This document shows positions 17,009 to 27,353 of a stretch of 64,000 nt of DNA, piece after piece; the stretch's first letter is position 1; the number at the start of each line of letters is the position of its first letter. The notes under the pieces were generated by a model. That model was not told the origin of the DNA, ran no database searches, and saw nothing but the letters and a program-made list of their open reading frames with translations. The position numbers and the translations under genes were made by a program. The stretch covers positions 124,001 through 188,000 of the forward strand of contig JANQHD010000027.1 of NCBI GenBank assembly GCA_028282805.1, given 5' to 3'. The DNA comes from Phycisphaeraceae bacterium. GTDB lineage: Bacteria > Planctomycetota > Phycisphaerae > Phycisphaerales > Zrk34.

Positions 17009-20000
17009 TTACGCCATGCTCGGCGTCAGCCCCGTCGAGTACTGCGGGTAGTAATCCTGCAACGCCTTGACGGTCCACGACTCGGCCCGCAGCGCGGCGA
17101 TCGCGCGCACGGCCGCCTGTGCGCCGGTCGTCGTGGTGATCATCGGCACCGCGTAACGCACCGCCGTCGCTCGCAGCTTGCCCTCGTCCGTGCCCGCGCC
17201 CTTGCGCGTCGGCGTGTTGAGCACCAGGTGCAGCTCGCCGTTCTTGATCATGTCGACCGCGTTAGGCCGGCCCTCCGAGATCTTGTTGATCCGGTTGACG
17301 GCGATGCCCTGCTCGGCGAGGTACGCGTGCGTCCCGCTCGTCGAGTAGACGACAAAGCCCATGTCCACCAGCACCCGCGCCATCTCCACGACGTGCGGCT
17401 TGTCCGACTGGCGCACCGAGAGGAACACGTTGCCCCCCGTCGGCAGGTTCCCGCCCGCCGCCATCTGGCTCTTGGCAAACGCCACCGGGAAGTCCGCGTC
17501 GGCGCCCATCACCTCGCCCGTGCTGCGCATCTCGGGGCCGAGGATCACGTCCACGCCCTGGAACTTGCTGAACGGGAACACCGACTCCTTGACCGACGTG
17601 TGGTCGGGCAGGTAGTTCTCCTCCACGCCCAGATCTTCCAGCGAACAGCCCGCCATCACCTTCGCGGCGATCCGCGCCCAGCTCACGCCCGTCGCCTTGC
17701 TCACGAACGGCACCGTCCGCGAGGCGCGCGGGTTCACCTCGAGCAGGTAGATCTCGTAGTCTTCGTTGGCCTGCGTGGGGCGGGTGATCGCGTACTGCAC
17801 GTTCATCAACCCGCGCACCTGAAGCGCCTCGGCCAGGCGGCGCGACTGATCGATCAAGCCGTCGATCACGCCCCGCGGCAGCGAGAACGGCGGGATCGCG
17901 CACGCCGAGTCGCCCGAGTGCACACCCGCTTCTTCGATGTGCTCCATCACACCACACACCAAACTCCGCCCATTAGCCCCCGGTTCCACCGGGGGATTCC
18001 CCGACGGATCGCTGCCAAAGTCGGCCACCACGTCGACGTCGCATTCGATCGCCTCGGCGAGGAACTTATCGATCAGCACCGGCGCATCGGTCAGGTCGGA
18101 GACATTGACCGCGTTCTTCATGTAACGCAGCAGCTGTTCCTCGTCGAAGCACGTCTCCATGCCGCGGCCGCCGAGCACGTAGCTGGGCCTCACCAGCACG
18201 GGGTAGCTGATGCGGTTGGCGATCTCGACGGCCTGCTCCAGCGAGTACGCGATGCCGTTGGGCGGCTGCTTGAGGCCCAGGTCGTTGAGCAACTGTTGGA
18301 AACGTTCGCGGTCCTCGGCCAGGTCGATGCTGTCGACGCTGGTGCCGATGATGGGCACGCCGGCCTTCTCCAAGCCGTGCGCCAAGTTCAACGGCGTCTG
18401 CCCGCCGAACTGCACGATCGCGCCGTACAGGTTGCCCTCTTCTCCAAGCGGCGCGCCGTTCAACCGCTCGCACAGGTTCAGCACGTCTTCCAGCGTCAGC
18501 GGCTCGAAGAACAGCAGGTCGGACGTGTCGTAGTCGGTCGACACCGTTTCGGGGTTCGAGTTGACCATGACCGACTCGTAACCGAGCTCGTCGGCGGCGA
18601 ACGCGGCCTGCACGCAACAGTAATCGAACTCGATGCCTTGGCCGACGCGGTTAGGCCCGCCGCCGAGGATCACGATCTTCTTGCGGTCACTGATGCGGAC
18701 CTCGTCATCGACCTGCGCCACGCCGTCCACCGTGATCGGCGACTCGTACGTCGAGTAGTAGTAGGGCGTCTCCGCTTCGAACTCGGCGGCGCAGGTGTCG
18801 ACCAGCTTGTACACCGGCTCGATACCCAGCGACTGGCGGTGGCGGCGCACCTTGAGGATCGTGTCGGTCTTGATCTCGCCGAGGTACAGGTTCGCCAGCT
18901 GTGGGTCGCTGTAGCCGAGCTGCTTGGCGCGGAACAGCAGGTCGCGCGGCATGTCTTCGAGCTTCTTGTAGGCGCAAAGCTCGTCTTCGAAGTCGACCAG
19001 CTGCTTGAGCTGGTCGAGGAACCACGGGTCGATGCGCGTCATCTCGTGCACCTGCTCGAGCGTCAGGCCCATCTTGAACGCGTAGCGCACGTAGTACAGC
19101 CGGCCCTGGCAGGGCACGGTCAGCTTGCGGCGGAGCTTGTCTTTGTCAACGGGGTACTCCGGGTCCTCGGCGCCGCGCTCGGCGGCGAGCCATTTGTCGT
19201 TCGTGTCGAGGCCCAGGCCGAACCGCTTGACCTCCATCGAGCGGATGCCCTTTTGCAGCGACTCCTTGAACGTCCGCCCGATGCTCATCGCCTCGCCGAC
19301 GCTCTTCATCTGCGTGGTCAGCGTCTCGTCGGCCTCGGGGAACTTCTCGAACGTCCAGCGGGGGATCTTCGTGACGACGTAGTCGATGGTCGGCTCGAAG
19401 CAGGCGACGGTCTTGCCGGTGATGTCGTTGGGCAACTCGTCGAGCGTGTAGCCCACGGCCAGCTTGGCCGCGAGCTTGGCGATGGGGAAGCCGGTCGCTT
19501 TTGATGCGAGCGCTGAACTGCGCGAGACGCGCGGGTTCATCTCGACGACGACCAGCTCGCCGTCGGCGGGGTTGACGGCGAACTGCACGTTCGACCCGCC
19601 GGTCTCGACGCCGACCGCCCGCAGGATCGCGATCGCCGCGTCGCGCATCCGCTGGTACTCCTTGTCGGTCAGCGTCTGCGCCGGGGCCACGGTGATCGAG
19701 TCGCCGGTGTGCACACCCATGGCGTCGATGTTCTCGATCGGGCAGATGATGACGACGTTGTCGGCGTGGTCGCGCATGACCTCGAGTTCGTACTCCTTCC
19801 AGCCGAGCACCGACTGGTCGATGAGCACTTGCGTGATCATGGAGGCGTCGAGGCCGCGCTTGACGATGTCTTCGAACTCTTCGCGGTTGTAGGCGATGCC
19901 GCCGCCGGTGCCGCCGAGGGTGAAGGCGGGGCGGATGATCGCCGGCAGGCCGCACACCTCGAGGAAGTCCCACGCCTCGTCCATCGTCTCGACGGTCTTG

Positions 20001-20452
20001 GCCAGCGGCTGCTTGAGGCCGATGCCCTCGACGATCTCGCGGAACTCGTTGCGGTCCTCGGCCCGGGTGATCACGTGGCGTTTGGCGCCGATCATCTCCA
20101 CGCCGAAGCGGTCGAGGATGCCCTGGTCGTACGCCTGGCAGGCGCAGTTCAAACCGGTCTGCCCGCCGAGTGTGGGCAGCAGGGCGTCGACGGGGTGGCC
20201 GGCGTCCTTCTCGGCCTGGAGGATCTTCTCGATCGTCTCGGGCGTGATCGGCTCGATGTAGGTCCGGTCGGCGAAGCCCGGGTCGGTCATGATCGTCGCG
20301 GGGTTCGAGTTGACCAGCACGACGCGGAAGCCTTCGTCTTTCAGTGACTTACAAGCCTGCGTGCCCGAGTAGTCGAACTCGCAGCCCTGGCCGATCACGA
20401 TGGGACCGGCGCCGATGATGAGGATGTTTTGGATGTCGTCGCGTTTAGGCAT
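17009..20452 (-). CDS. carB: Carbamoyl-phosphate synthase large subunit
   Basis: 1147 residues, longer than the usual 1070-1080. It makes carbamoyl phosphate from bicarbonate, ammonia and two ATP for pyrimidine and arginine synthesis. Two homologous ATP-grasp halves are clear (starting [20 protein letters not shown] and [20 protein letters not shown]), then the MGS-like allosteric domain from about residue 965 ([17 protein letters not shown]). Unusual: around residues 812-828 the conserved join between DVDVVAD and [15 protein letters not shown] carries about 15 extra residues encoded by a palindrome. Other catalytic segments look intact. carA is not in the window. Confidence 0.96.
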   Translation of the reverse strand: MPKRDDIQNILIIGAGPIVIGQGCEFDYSGTQACKSLKDEGFRVVLVNSNPATIMTDPGFADRTYIEPITPETIEKILQAEKDAGHPVDALLPTLGGQTGLNCACQAYDQGILDRFGVEMIGAKRHVITRAEDRNEFREIVEGIGLKQPLAKTVETMDEAWDFLEVCGLPAIIRPAFTLGGTGGGIAYNREEFEDIVKRGLDASMITQVLIDQSVLGWKEYELEVMRDHADNVVIICPIENIDAMGVHTGDSITVAPAQTLTDKEYQRMRDAAIAILRAVGVETGGSNVQFAVNPADGELVVVEMNPRVSRSSALASKATGFPIAKLAAKLAVGYTLDELPNDITGKTVACFEPTIDYVVTKIPRWTFEKFPEADETLTTQMKSVGEAMSIGRTFKESLQKGIRSMEVKRFGLGLDTNDKWLAAERGAEDPEYPVDKDKLRRKLTVPCQGRLYYVRYAFKMGLTLEQVHEMTRIDPWFLDQLKQLVDFEDELCAYKKLEDMPRDLLFRAKQLGYSDPQLANLYLGEIKTDTILKVRRHRQSLGIEPVYKLVDTCAAEFEAETPYYYSTYESPITVDGVAQVDDEVRISDRKKIVILGGGPNRVGQGIEFDYCCVQAAFAADELGYESVMVNSNPETVSTDYDTSDLLFFEPLTLEDVLNLCERLNGAPLGEEGNLYGAIVQFGGQTPLNLAHGLEKAGVPIIGTSVDSIDLAEDRERFQQLLNDLGLKQPPNGIAYSLEQAVEIANRISYPVLVRPSYVLGGRGMETCFDEEQLLRYMKNAVNVSDLTDAPVLIDKFLAEAIECDVDVVADFGSDPSGNPPVEPGANGRSLVCGVMEHIEEAGVHSGDSACAIPPFSLPRGVIDGLIDQSRRLAEALQVRGLMNVQYAITRPTQANEDYEIYLLEVNPRASRTVPFVSKATGVSWARIAAKVMAGCSLEDLGVEENYLPDHTSVKESVFPFSKFQGVDVILGPEMRSTGEVMGADADFPVAFAKSQMAAGGNLPTGGNVFLSVRQSDKPHVVEMARVLVDMGFVVYSTSGTHAYLAEQGIAVNRINKISEGRPNAVDMIKNGELHLVLNTPTRKGAGTDEGKLRATAVRYAVPMITTTTGAQAAVRAIAALRAESWTVKALQDYYPQYSTGLTPSMA
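17973..17995. repeat. In-frame GC palindrome inside carB
   Basis: TTAGC (17973-17977) leads into CCCCCGGT-TCC-ACCGGGGG (17977-17995), a perfect 8-bp hairpin with a 3-base loop. On the coding (minus) strand it gives the extra residues NPPVEPGA in the second ATP-grasp half of CarB. It has the same layout as the palindrome at 13367-13390. Confidence 0.65.
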
Positions 20453-20514
20453 GGGCGGGTGTCACGCTTTTGGATTAAGGGTCAGATCTCAGTGGATCGT
20501 GGCAAATTGTGCGA

Positions 20515-20543
20515 ATCATAGCGACGCGGAAGCTTTTTTACAA
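20515..20543 (-). promoter_or_regulatory. Sigma-70-type promoter for carB
   Basis: On the minus strand: -35 TTGTAA (20538-20543), 17-base spacer, -10 TATGAT (20515-20520), 63 bases before the carB start. Spacing and hexamers fit the housekeeping consensus well. It lies in the 133-base gap between the methyltransferase and carB genes, so carB does not depend on read-through. Confidence 0.6.
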
Positions 20544-20585
20544 GTCACCGTAAAACATGGGGTTAGATGGACTTGGGGCGCGGAC

Positions 20586-21770
20586 TTAACGACGTTCTAG
20601 CAGGAACAGCTGTTCGGTGACGTGCAGCGATCGGCTGCGCAGGTTTCGGCTGCCGCGGAACGCGTTGTAAGGCGTTTCGATGATCGTTGTTTTGCCGTGC
20701 GTGTTCAGCAACGCATCGAACTGGTCGCGCGAGATAAAACCCTCGTCGTTATACGAGATCAACAAGTGAGTCGCGGGCGTGTGTTCGACCAGGTCGGTCA
20801 GCGCGCCCAGCGCATCGCGCCGGCGGTTGTAGGCCGAGCGCTGCCAGTCGGTGGGGATGCCGGAGACCTTGCTGACCCGTTTCGGCTCGCGGTTGAGCGC
20901 GATGAGGTTGAGCATGAAGTAGTTCGAGCCGTAGGGGTGTTGGTTGTAGGGCGGGTCGAAGTAAGCAAGGTCGACCGGTTCGATCTGACGCGCCACGACG
21001 TTCGCATCACCCCGGTGCGCGATCACGTCGCAGTCGAAGTGGCTGAACACGGGGAAGGTCAGCTCGATGCGGCCGAGGATGCGCGACAGCGCATCGCGGT
21101 TGTTGCCGCCGAACTGGCCGACGCCGGTTTTGCTGTTTTTGTAGAACCCCTTGAACACGCCGGACGTGTTGGCGTGGATCGACGCCTCGCTCAGCAACGG
21201 CCCGAGCAGCAGGGGGCGGTGGGGTTCGGGCGCCTGGTCGATCAGGTAGCGCAGCGAGTCGATGCGCATCGCGTTTTCATTGGTGTAGAACACGCGCTCG
21301 CCCGGCCGGATCGCGCTGTCGTCGCGTGGCGAATACAGCCGACGGACAAAGCCGTCCCGCACCGGCAGTTCGTCGACGCGCCGCGTGACATCTGCGTAAC
21401 TGGCGCGCAGCGCATCGATATCCAACGCCGAGCGGTTGGCCAGGTAACACGTGTTGAGCACGTGCGCGTAGAGTTCGATGTCGTTAACGATCAGTTTGTT
21501 GGCGTGCTGTTTGAAGAACCGCGCCGTGGCGCCCGAGCCGGAAAACGCGTCGAACACGCTCAGCTTTCGCCTGCCAAGCCGCGCCCACACGTGGTCGAGC
21601 CCCCGCTGGATCAACGGCAGCAGGGCCCGCTTGTTGCCGAGGTAGGTGACGAGCTGTTCCCGCAGGAAACGCGGGTTTTCGCGGCATTTTGCGCCGTGTT
21701 CGGCCGAGTCGTCCACCGCCATCGCTTTGTCGCACATGATCAGCCGATCGGTCGTAGAAGAGAAACACAC
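20586..21770 (-). CDS. D12-class DNA adenine N6-methyltransferase (orphan)
   Basis: Up to 394 residues. The AdoMet-binding motif is VFDAFSGSGATARFF (about 70-84) and the catalytic motif DPPYNQHPYGSNYF is near residue 271. YLGNKRALLPLI near the N-terminus matches the D12 class, giving the order motif X, I, IV. It transfers methyl groups to the N6 of adenine in DNA; the target site is unknown. No endonuclease gene lies next to it, so it is an orphan methylase (regulatory or protective). The start is uncertain: MCDKAMAV at 21737 is a good alternative, since only the part from about residue 34 is family-like. Confidence 0.85.
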   Translation of the reverse strand: MCFSSTTDRLIMCDKAMAVDDSAEHGAKCRENPRFLREQLVTYLGNKRALLPLIQRGLDHVWARLGRRKLSVFDAFSGSGATARFFKQHANKLIVNDIELYAHVLNTCYLANRSALDIDALRASYADVTRRVDELPVRDGFVRRLYSPRDDSAIRPGERVFYTNENAMRIDSLRYLIDQAPEPHRPLLLGPLLSEASIHANTSGVFKGFYKNSKTGVGQFGGNNRDALSRILGRIELTFPVFSHFDCDVIAHRGDANVVARQIEPVDLAYFDPPYNQHPYGSNYFMLNLIALNREPKRVSKVSGIPTDWQRSAYNRRRDALGALTDLVEHTPATHLLISYNDEGFISRDQFDALLNTHGKTTIIETPYNAFRGSRNLRSRSLHVTEQLFLLERR

Positions 21771-21780
21771 GTCGTTGTCG

Positions 21781-21803
21781 CGCGGCCTGTGGCCGCGAGC
21801 GGC
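21781..21803. repeat. GC palindrome between methyltransferase and HAD genes
   Basis: CGCGGCC-TGT-GGCCGCG (21781-21797) is a perfect 7-bp hairpin with a 3-base loop, followed by AGCGGC. The 13 bases GGCCGCGAGCGGC recur at 24074-24086 upstream of ispG. It lies between the divergent methyltransferase and HAD genes. Confidence 0.45.
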
Positions 21804-21907
21804 ATCGTGTTTATTCTGGCCGTTGGCGCCGGTTCGTCAACGCCCGCGGCGTGGTGTGCGCCCGGGGTGGGTTTGATACGATGTCGGATCACCCGGAGCT
21901 TGTTTCG

Positions 21908-22768
21908 ATGTCCGATGCGCTCAGCCAGGATGCCGCCCGCGAATCGGCCGCGACCGATCGGCCGCGGCCCAGCGTGCGCCTGCTGGCGATCGACCTCGAC
22001 GGCACGCTGCTGCGGACCGACAAGTTCGTGACGCGTGTGAACGCCGACGCGATCGCCGCCGCGGCTGACGCGGGGGTGAAGGTTGTGTTGGCGACCGCGC
22101 GCCCGCCGCGCGCGACGATGCCGTTCTACACCGGCCTCGGCCTCGACACGCTCATGATCAACTACAACGGCGCGTTGATCCACGACCCGGCGAAGACGCG
22201 GCGCCTCTATCACCTGCCCATGGACGCCGACCTCGCCCGCCAGATCATCGACACCGCGCGGCGGGCCTACAAAGACTGCGTGGTCAGCGTCGAGGTCCTC
22301 GACCGCTGGTACACCGACCACTACGACGAGACGCTGCCCATCGAGACCGGCCGGGTGTTCACGCCCGACTTCGTCGGCCCGCTCGACGCGTTCCTCACCC
22401 GGCCCGTGACCAAGCTCATGTTGCTCGCCCAGCCCGAGCGCCTGCGCAAGGTCATCGAGGCCGTCCAACGCAAGCACGGCGATTCGGTCGACCTGTCGCA
22501 GAGCGAGACGCACATGCTGCTGGTGATGAACCGCGGCGCGTCGAAGGGCAAGGCGCTGGCGATGGTCGCCGAGTGCTACGGCATCGATCGGTCGGCGACC
22601 ATGGCCATCGGCGATGCGCCCAACGACGTGTCGATGCTGCGCTGGGCGCAGCTGGGCGCGGCGATGGCCAACGGCTGGCAGGCCGCGCTCGACGCGGCCA
22701 ACGTCGTCGTCGCCTCCAACGACGACAACGGCGTGGCGCAGGCGATCCAGCGGTACGTGCTGGGTTGA
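21908..22768 (+). CDS. HAD superfamily phosphatase, Cof type
   Basis: About 286 residues. Motif I is AIDLDGTLL (nucleophile Asp29). The C-terminal motif GDAPNDVSML near residue 235 binds magnesium, and a Lys is in RGASKGKAL. The large cap between them is that of Cof-type (class IIB) sugar-phosphate or phospholipid-type phosphatases. The substrate is not predictable. The ATG at 21908 has GGAG 9 bases upstream. An earlier ATG at 21881 is possible. Confidence 0.88.
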   Translation: MSDALSQDAARESAATDRPRPSVRLLAIDLDGTLLRTDKFVTRVNADAIAAAADAGVKVVLATARPPRATMPFYTGLGLDTLMINYNGALIHDPAKTRRLYHLPMDADLARQIIDTARRAYKDCVVSVEVLDRWYTDHYDETLPIETGRVFTPDFVGPLDAFLTRPVTKLMLLAQPERLRKVIEAVQRKHGDSVDLSQSETHMLLVMNRGASKGKALAMVAECYGIDRSATMAIGDAPNDVSMLRWAQLGAAMANGWQAALDAANVVVASNDDNGVAQAIQRYVLG

Positions 22769-22775
22769 ACACCCG

Positions 22776-22798
22776 TTTAGCGACGGCCCGCAGGGCCG
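22776..22798. repeat. TTTAGC-plus-hairpin palindrome after the HAD gene
   Basis: TTTAGCGA is followed by CGGCCC-GCA-GGGCCG (22784-22798), a 6-bp hairpin with a 3-base loop, 7 bases after the HAD stop codon and before the convergent PilZ gene. The first ten bases, TTTAGCGACG, are identical to those of the element at 13367. Confidence 0.5.
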
Positions 22799-22823
22799 GG
22801 CTGATGCGACTTATGGCTTACAT

Positions 22824-23999
22824 TCACGCCTGCGCGCTGGGTTCGTGGCGGGCACGGCAGGCCGCGGCGCAAAGCTCGGCGAGCTTCTCGAACTGCTTGC
22901 TGAACGAATCGGTGCTGCCGTCGCCGCCGCTGGCGGCGTTGAGCAGCTCGTCGGCCGCGGCGCTGATCTGCGGGTAGCCGTAGCCGCCGCTGGCGCCCTT
23001 GATCTCGCGCACCAACCCCGTGATCGCCTCGAGCTCCTGGTGCACCAGCAGGCTCTGCATCTGGTCGAGCTTGCCCTGCAGGCGGTCGAGGTAGTTGAGG
23101 ATCAGCGGCCGCATCTTGCGGTTGTCCCACTGCTCGCTGTACACGGGCTTGATGTTCGAGTCCATCGTGCGGTCGCGGGCGAGGAACCGGCCGAGCACCT
23201 GCAACACGTCGTCCATGTCGAACGGCTTGGTGAGCACCTCGGCAAACCCGTCGTTGCGCATCTTCTGAATCTCGTCGTCGTTGTCGTCGGTGGTGACGGC
23301 CACGGCCTGGCCGGACCAGCCGCTTTCCTTCAGCTTGCCCAACAGGGTTTCCTCGCCGATGCTCGCCGCCGACTGATCGACGACGATCAGCTCGAACTTC
23401 TTGAACTGCGAGACCTGCAGGGCGCTGTCGGCGTCTTCGACGGATTCGACGGTCAGCCCGAGCGACTGGCCGAGGAACGTGAACAGCTCGCGGTCGTCGA
23501 TGCACTTGTCGGCGAACAGCACGTTGCCGCGCAGCTTGGGCAGCTCCCGGCTCTCGCACGCCGCGGCGCCCACGCGCACCTGCTGCACGAACTGGTAGAC
23601 CTCGATCGATTCTTCGAACTGCACGGCGACCTCGTGCACGTTCCCATCCACGTGGGTGCAGCGCACGACCTTGCCGCGCACGCGCGACGTCTCGTTTTCC
23701 AGCGTGCGCAGCGTCAGCGTGCACGCGGTGCCGGTGTAGCAGAAGCTGCCGTGCAGGAACGCGATGCCGCCGCGCGAAAGGTTGCGGGGGCGGACCATGT
23801 AGGTCGCGACCGACCCGCCGGGGTGGCGCATCTGAACGAGCACGCCGCGCGCCGAGTAAGTCAACCGGTCTTCTCCCCGGTTCTCGTTCGATTGGTACCC
23901 CGTGGCCCGGCCGTTGAGCGACTCGAGGATCCCTTGCTGATCCTTCTCGCTCATCCGCAGCGAGTCCACGTAGTTCTGGTCGTGATCGGGCGAAGACAC
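22824..23999 (-). CDS. PilZ-receiver protein with His-less phosphotransfer-like domain
   Basis: 391 residues from a GTG start, chosen because GGGAGG lies 5 bases upstream; open frame extends 11 codons further to an ATG without a ribosome site. Domain order: PilZ (about 35-140) with the cyclic-di-GMP motifs NRGEDR and NLSRGG; a receiver domain (about 155-280) with phospho-Asp in ELIVVDQS and Lys in LTKPFD; and a helical C-terminus (about 290-385) resembling an Hpt domain. In the Hpt motif the expected His is replaced: VREIKGASGGYG has Arg where HxxKG is normal. It probably couples cyclic-di-GMP to a phosphorelay without passing the phosphate on (inference). Confidence 0.78.
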   Translation of the reverse strand: MSSPDHDQNYVDSLRMSEKDQQGILESLNGRATGYQSNENRGEDRLTYSARGVLVQMRHPGGSVATYMVRPRNLSRGGIAFLHGSFCYTGTACTLTLRTLENETSRVRGKVVRCTHVDGNVHEVAVQFEESIEVYQFVQQVRVGAAACESRELPKLRGNVLFADKCIDDRELFTFLGQSLGLTVESVEDADSALQVSQFKKFELIVVDQSAASIGEETLLGKLKESGWSGQAVAVTTDDNDDEIQKMRNDGFAEVLTKPFDMDDVLQVLGRFLARDRTMDSNIKPVYSEQWDNRKMRPLILNYLDRLQGKLDQMQSLLVHQELEAITGLVREIKGASGGYGYPQISAAADELLNAASGGDGSTDSFSKQFEKLAELCAAACRARHEPSAQA

Positions 24000-24073
24000 A
24001 GCCACCTCCCATTTGGCAAATTGGGCCGTCATCTACTGCATCGGCGGATAAGGGGGCTTACTTTGGGCCTGGG

Positions 24074-24131
24074 GGCCGCGAGCGGCGGTTTTGCCGCACG
24101 CTGGCTCGCCGCGCGGCGTCCGGCTAAGATG
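24074..24131. repeat. GC-rich palindromic patch upstream of ispG
   Basis: It contains GGCCGCGAGCGGC (24074-24086, also at 21791-21803), a GCGGC/GCCGC pair around GGTTTT, and the palindrome CGCCGCGCGGCG ending near 24118, followed by TCCGGCTAAG. No open frame is credible here. It sits in the 198-base gap between the PilZ and ispG genes. Confidence 0.4.
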
Positions 24132-24197
24132 CCGCGTTCCCAGGCGCTTCGGTCGCGTCCGGTAACCCGCTCATTTTGGCTTAAAAAAAGGGCTCCG

Positions 24198-25460
<1,263 letters not shown>

Positions 25461-25469
25461 GCCCCGCCA

Positions 25470-27182
25470 TCACCGCACGTAAAACTCGACCGTGTACGTC
25501 CGCTTGATCGTCTGGCCGGGCTCCAGTTCCACGTCCCAGCTCAGCTCGCTGTGGTTGTTCACGCCGTACCCGTTGCGGTACCAGCCGTCGGCGTGGTAGT
25601 CGTCGAGGGTGAGCGCGCCCTCGTCCGACACCGCCGCCGCCTTGCCCGGCACGTGCGCGGTGATCCGCATCCGGATCGACTGCTTGGTGAAGTTGGTCAC
25701 GGTGACCGTGCCTTGTTTTTTGATGCGCGCAAAGGTGCTCCCGGCCCAGCGCAGCGCGCTGGATTCCCGCTCCAACTCGGTCTCCTGCAACGAGCCCCGC
25801 ACGTTCACCGCGACGGTCATGGGCAGCAGCGCCGTGCCCTTCGGCGGCGTGTACGTCAGCAGGTCCTGGCCCACGGGCAAGCCGTTGCGCAGGATCATCG
25901 CGGCCCCGGTCGTCCACGGCACCTTGGCGTTGTTGGTCAGGTCCAGCTGGTGCCACACCTGGGTCTTCAACAGGCGCAGCGGCGAGCCGACCGGTTGTCC
26001 GCCGGGTCGCGCGTTGTGGTTCACCATGCCGCCGTGGCTGGGGTGGCGCACGACTTTCAGGTCCAGCGTGTACAGGTGTTCGGCCGGCGCGGTCGCCTGC
26101 CACAGCGGCAGCGTCGCCCGCCCGCCGCGCTTGAGCGAGAAATTCGGCACGCTGTAGAAGAACAGGTCCTGCTCGCCGGTCGCGGCCAGCTCTTTCGGCA
26201 GGTCGACCGCCGCGCTGCCGCTGCCACCATGACCCGCCGTGCTGTGGGCGCGGTGCTCGCCGGCGCGCTGCGTGTACATCGCGTTGCTCATCTGCCCCAT
26301 CAGTTGCGGCGCCGCGCGGTGCAGCGTGTTGCGCAGCTGGCCCTCCAGCGACAGCGGCGAGATCACGTTGCCGAACCGGAAGTGCGGCACGCCCACCACC
26401 AGGTCCAACGCCACGTCATGCAGGTCTTCGACCTCGTTGAGCACCTCGGCCTGAAGCGCCATGTCGGCCGAGTCTTTCAGGTCGCCGCTGAGCCGGTAGG
26501 TGGGGATCCAGCGCAGGCCCGGCGTGAAGTACATCAGCGTCAGCTCGACCTCCTTGCCCGCCTGCGGCTTGCCCATCACGAAGCTCAACCGCTTGGCACG
26601 CACGAACGCGTCGCCGCCGCCGGGGCGCGACGGCAGGCTATCGCCCTCGACCCGCACCACGCGACGCAACGCGATCGTGACCGGTTGCTCGCTGCCGGCC
26701 GGTAGCACGCTGGCGTAGGTCAGCGCGTCGGTGTTGATGATCGCGAGCATCTGCCCGGTCACGGCCTTGCCGTCGTCGAGCACGAGCGTGACCGTTTTGC
26801 CCTTGACCCCGCCGAGCAGGCTCGCCAGCGGCGTCGTGGGCGCGACCGGGTTCGCCTGGTAAGCGTTGCCCAACGCCGGGGCGGCCGTCGACCGACGCCA
26901 GGCGTTGGTGTGCTCGGCGCGCATGGACAACACCGCCCCCTTCCGGCCGACCGCCCAGAAGCTGCCGAGCACGGCGTTGTCGGGCACCTGGTCGGTGTGG
27001 ACGTTGCCCTCGGCGTCGGCGGTGCCGGTCGCGCGCTTGATGATCAGCGCGTGGCCGTCCTTGAACACCACCACCCGTTCGGTTTTCAGTGTCAGTTGGC
27101 CTTGCTCGGCCAGGGTGGGCGAAGCCGCGACGGCGCACAGAAGGGCGGCCAAGGCGTAACGGCAGGTTCGGGCATGACGCAT
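25470..27182 (-). CDS. Exported DUF4139-like protein
   Basis: 570 residues. A signal peptide (YALAALLCAVAASPTLA) ends near residue 25. The mature protein is beta-rich. The segment YFTPGLRWIPTYRLSGDL and the C-terminal NHSELSWDVELEPGQTIKRTY resemble the DUF4139 domain of mucoidy-inhibitor-like surface proteins, whose function is unknown. An AAAGGAC ribosome site precedes the ATG. It is convergent with ispG (9 bases between stops) and lies downstream of two PEP-CTERM genes, separated from them by a strong terminator. Confidence 0.7.
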   Translation of the reverse strand: MRHARTCRYALAALLCAVAASPTLAEQGQLTLKTERVVVFKDGHALIIKRATGTADAEGNVHTDQVPDNAVLGSFWAVGRKGAVLSMRAEHTNAWRRSTAAPALGNAYQANPVAPTTPLASLLGGVKGKTVTLVLDDGKAVTGQMLAIINTDALTYASVLPAGSEQPVTIALRRVVRVEGDSLPSRPGGGDAFVRAKRLSFVMGKPQAGKEVELTLMYFTPGLRWIPTYRLSGDLKDSADMALQAEVLNEVEDLHDVALDLVVGVPHFRFGNVISPLSLEGQLRNTLHRAAPQLMGQMSNAMYTQRAGEHRAHSTAGHGGSGSAAVDLPKELAATGEQDLFFYSVPNFSLKRGGRATLPLWQATAPAEHLYTLDLKVVRHPSHGGMVNHNARPGGQPVGSPLRLLKTQVWHQLDLTNNAKVPWTTGAAMILRNGLPVGQDLLTYTPPKGTALLPMTVAVNVRGSLQETELERESSALRWAGSTFARIKKQGTVTVTNFTKQSIRMRITAHVPGKAAAVSDEGALTLDDYHADGWYRNGYGVNNHSELSWDVELEPGQTIKRTYTVEFYVR

Positions 27183-27300
27183 GGCGATGTCCTTTCGGTG
27201 ATCAACGTGATAAACGCACGACGCCCAGAAGGCCTCGTGCGATTATGGACGCACCACCCGCCCGCCGGTTCGCGCCCCGTGTGCCGCCCGGGCAATGAAA

Positions 27301-27328
27301 AACCGCCGAGCGCGGTGCTCGGCGGTTT
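27301..27328. terminator. Bidirectional intrinsic terminator after PEP-CTERM gene 1
   Basis: Perfect 11-bp stem AACCGCCGAGC (27301-27311) / GCTCGGCGGTT (27317-27327) with a 5-base loop. On the minus strand it is followed by a run of five T; on the plus strand by TTTTGGTTTT. It ends the PEP-CTERM gene at 27354. A near copy lies after the paralog at 28521. Confidence 0.8.
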
Positions 27329-27353
27329 TGGTTTTGCAGGACCGCGTTAAGTC

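Noticed and set aside
22614-24197. Upstream open extension of the ispG frame
   Set aside because: It crosses the HAD gene and the antisense side of the PilZ gene. IspG family members start at 24198.
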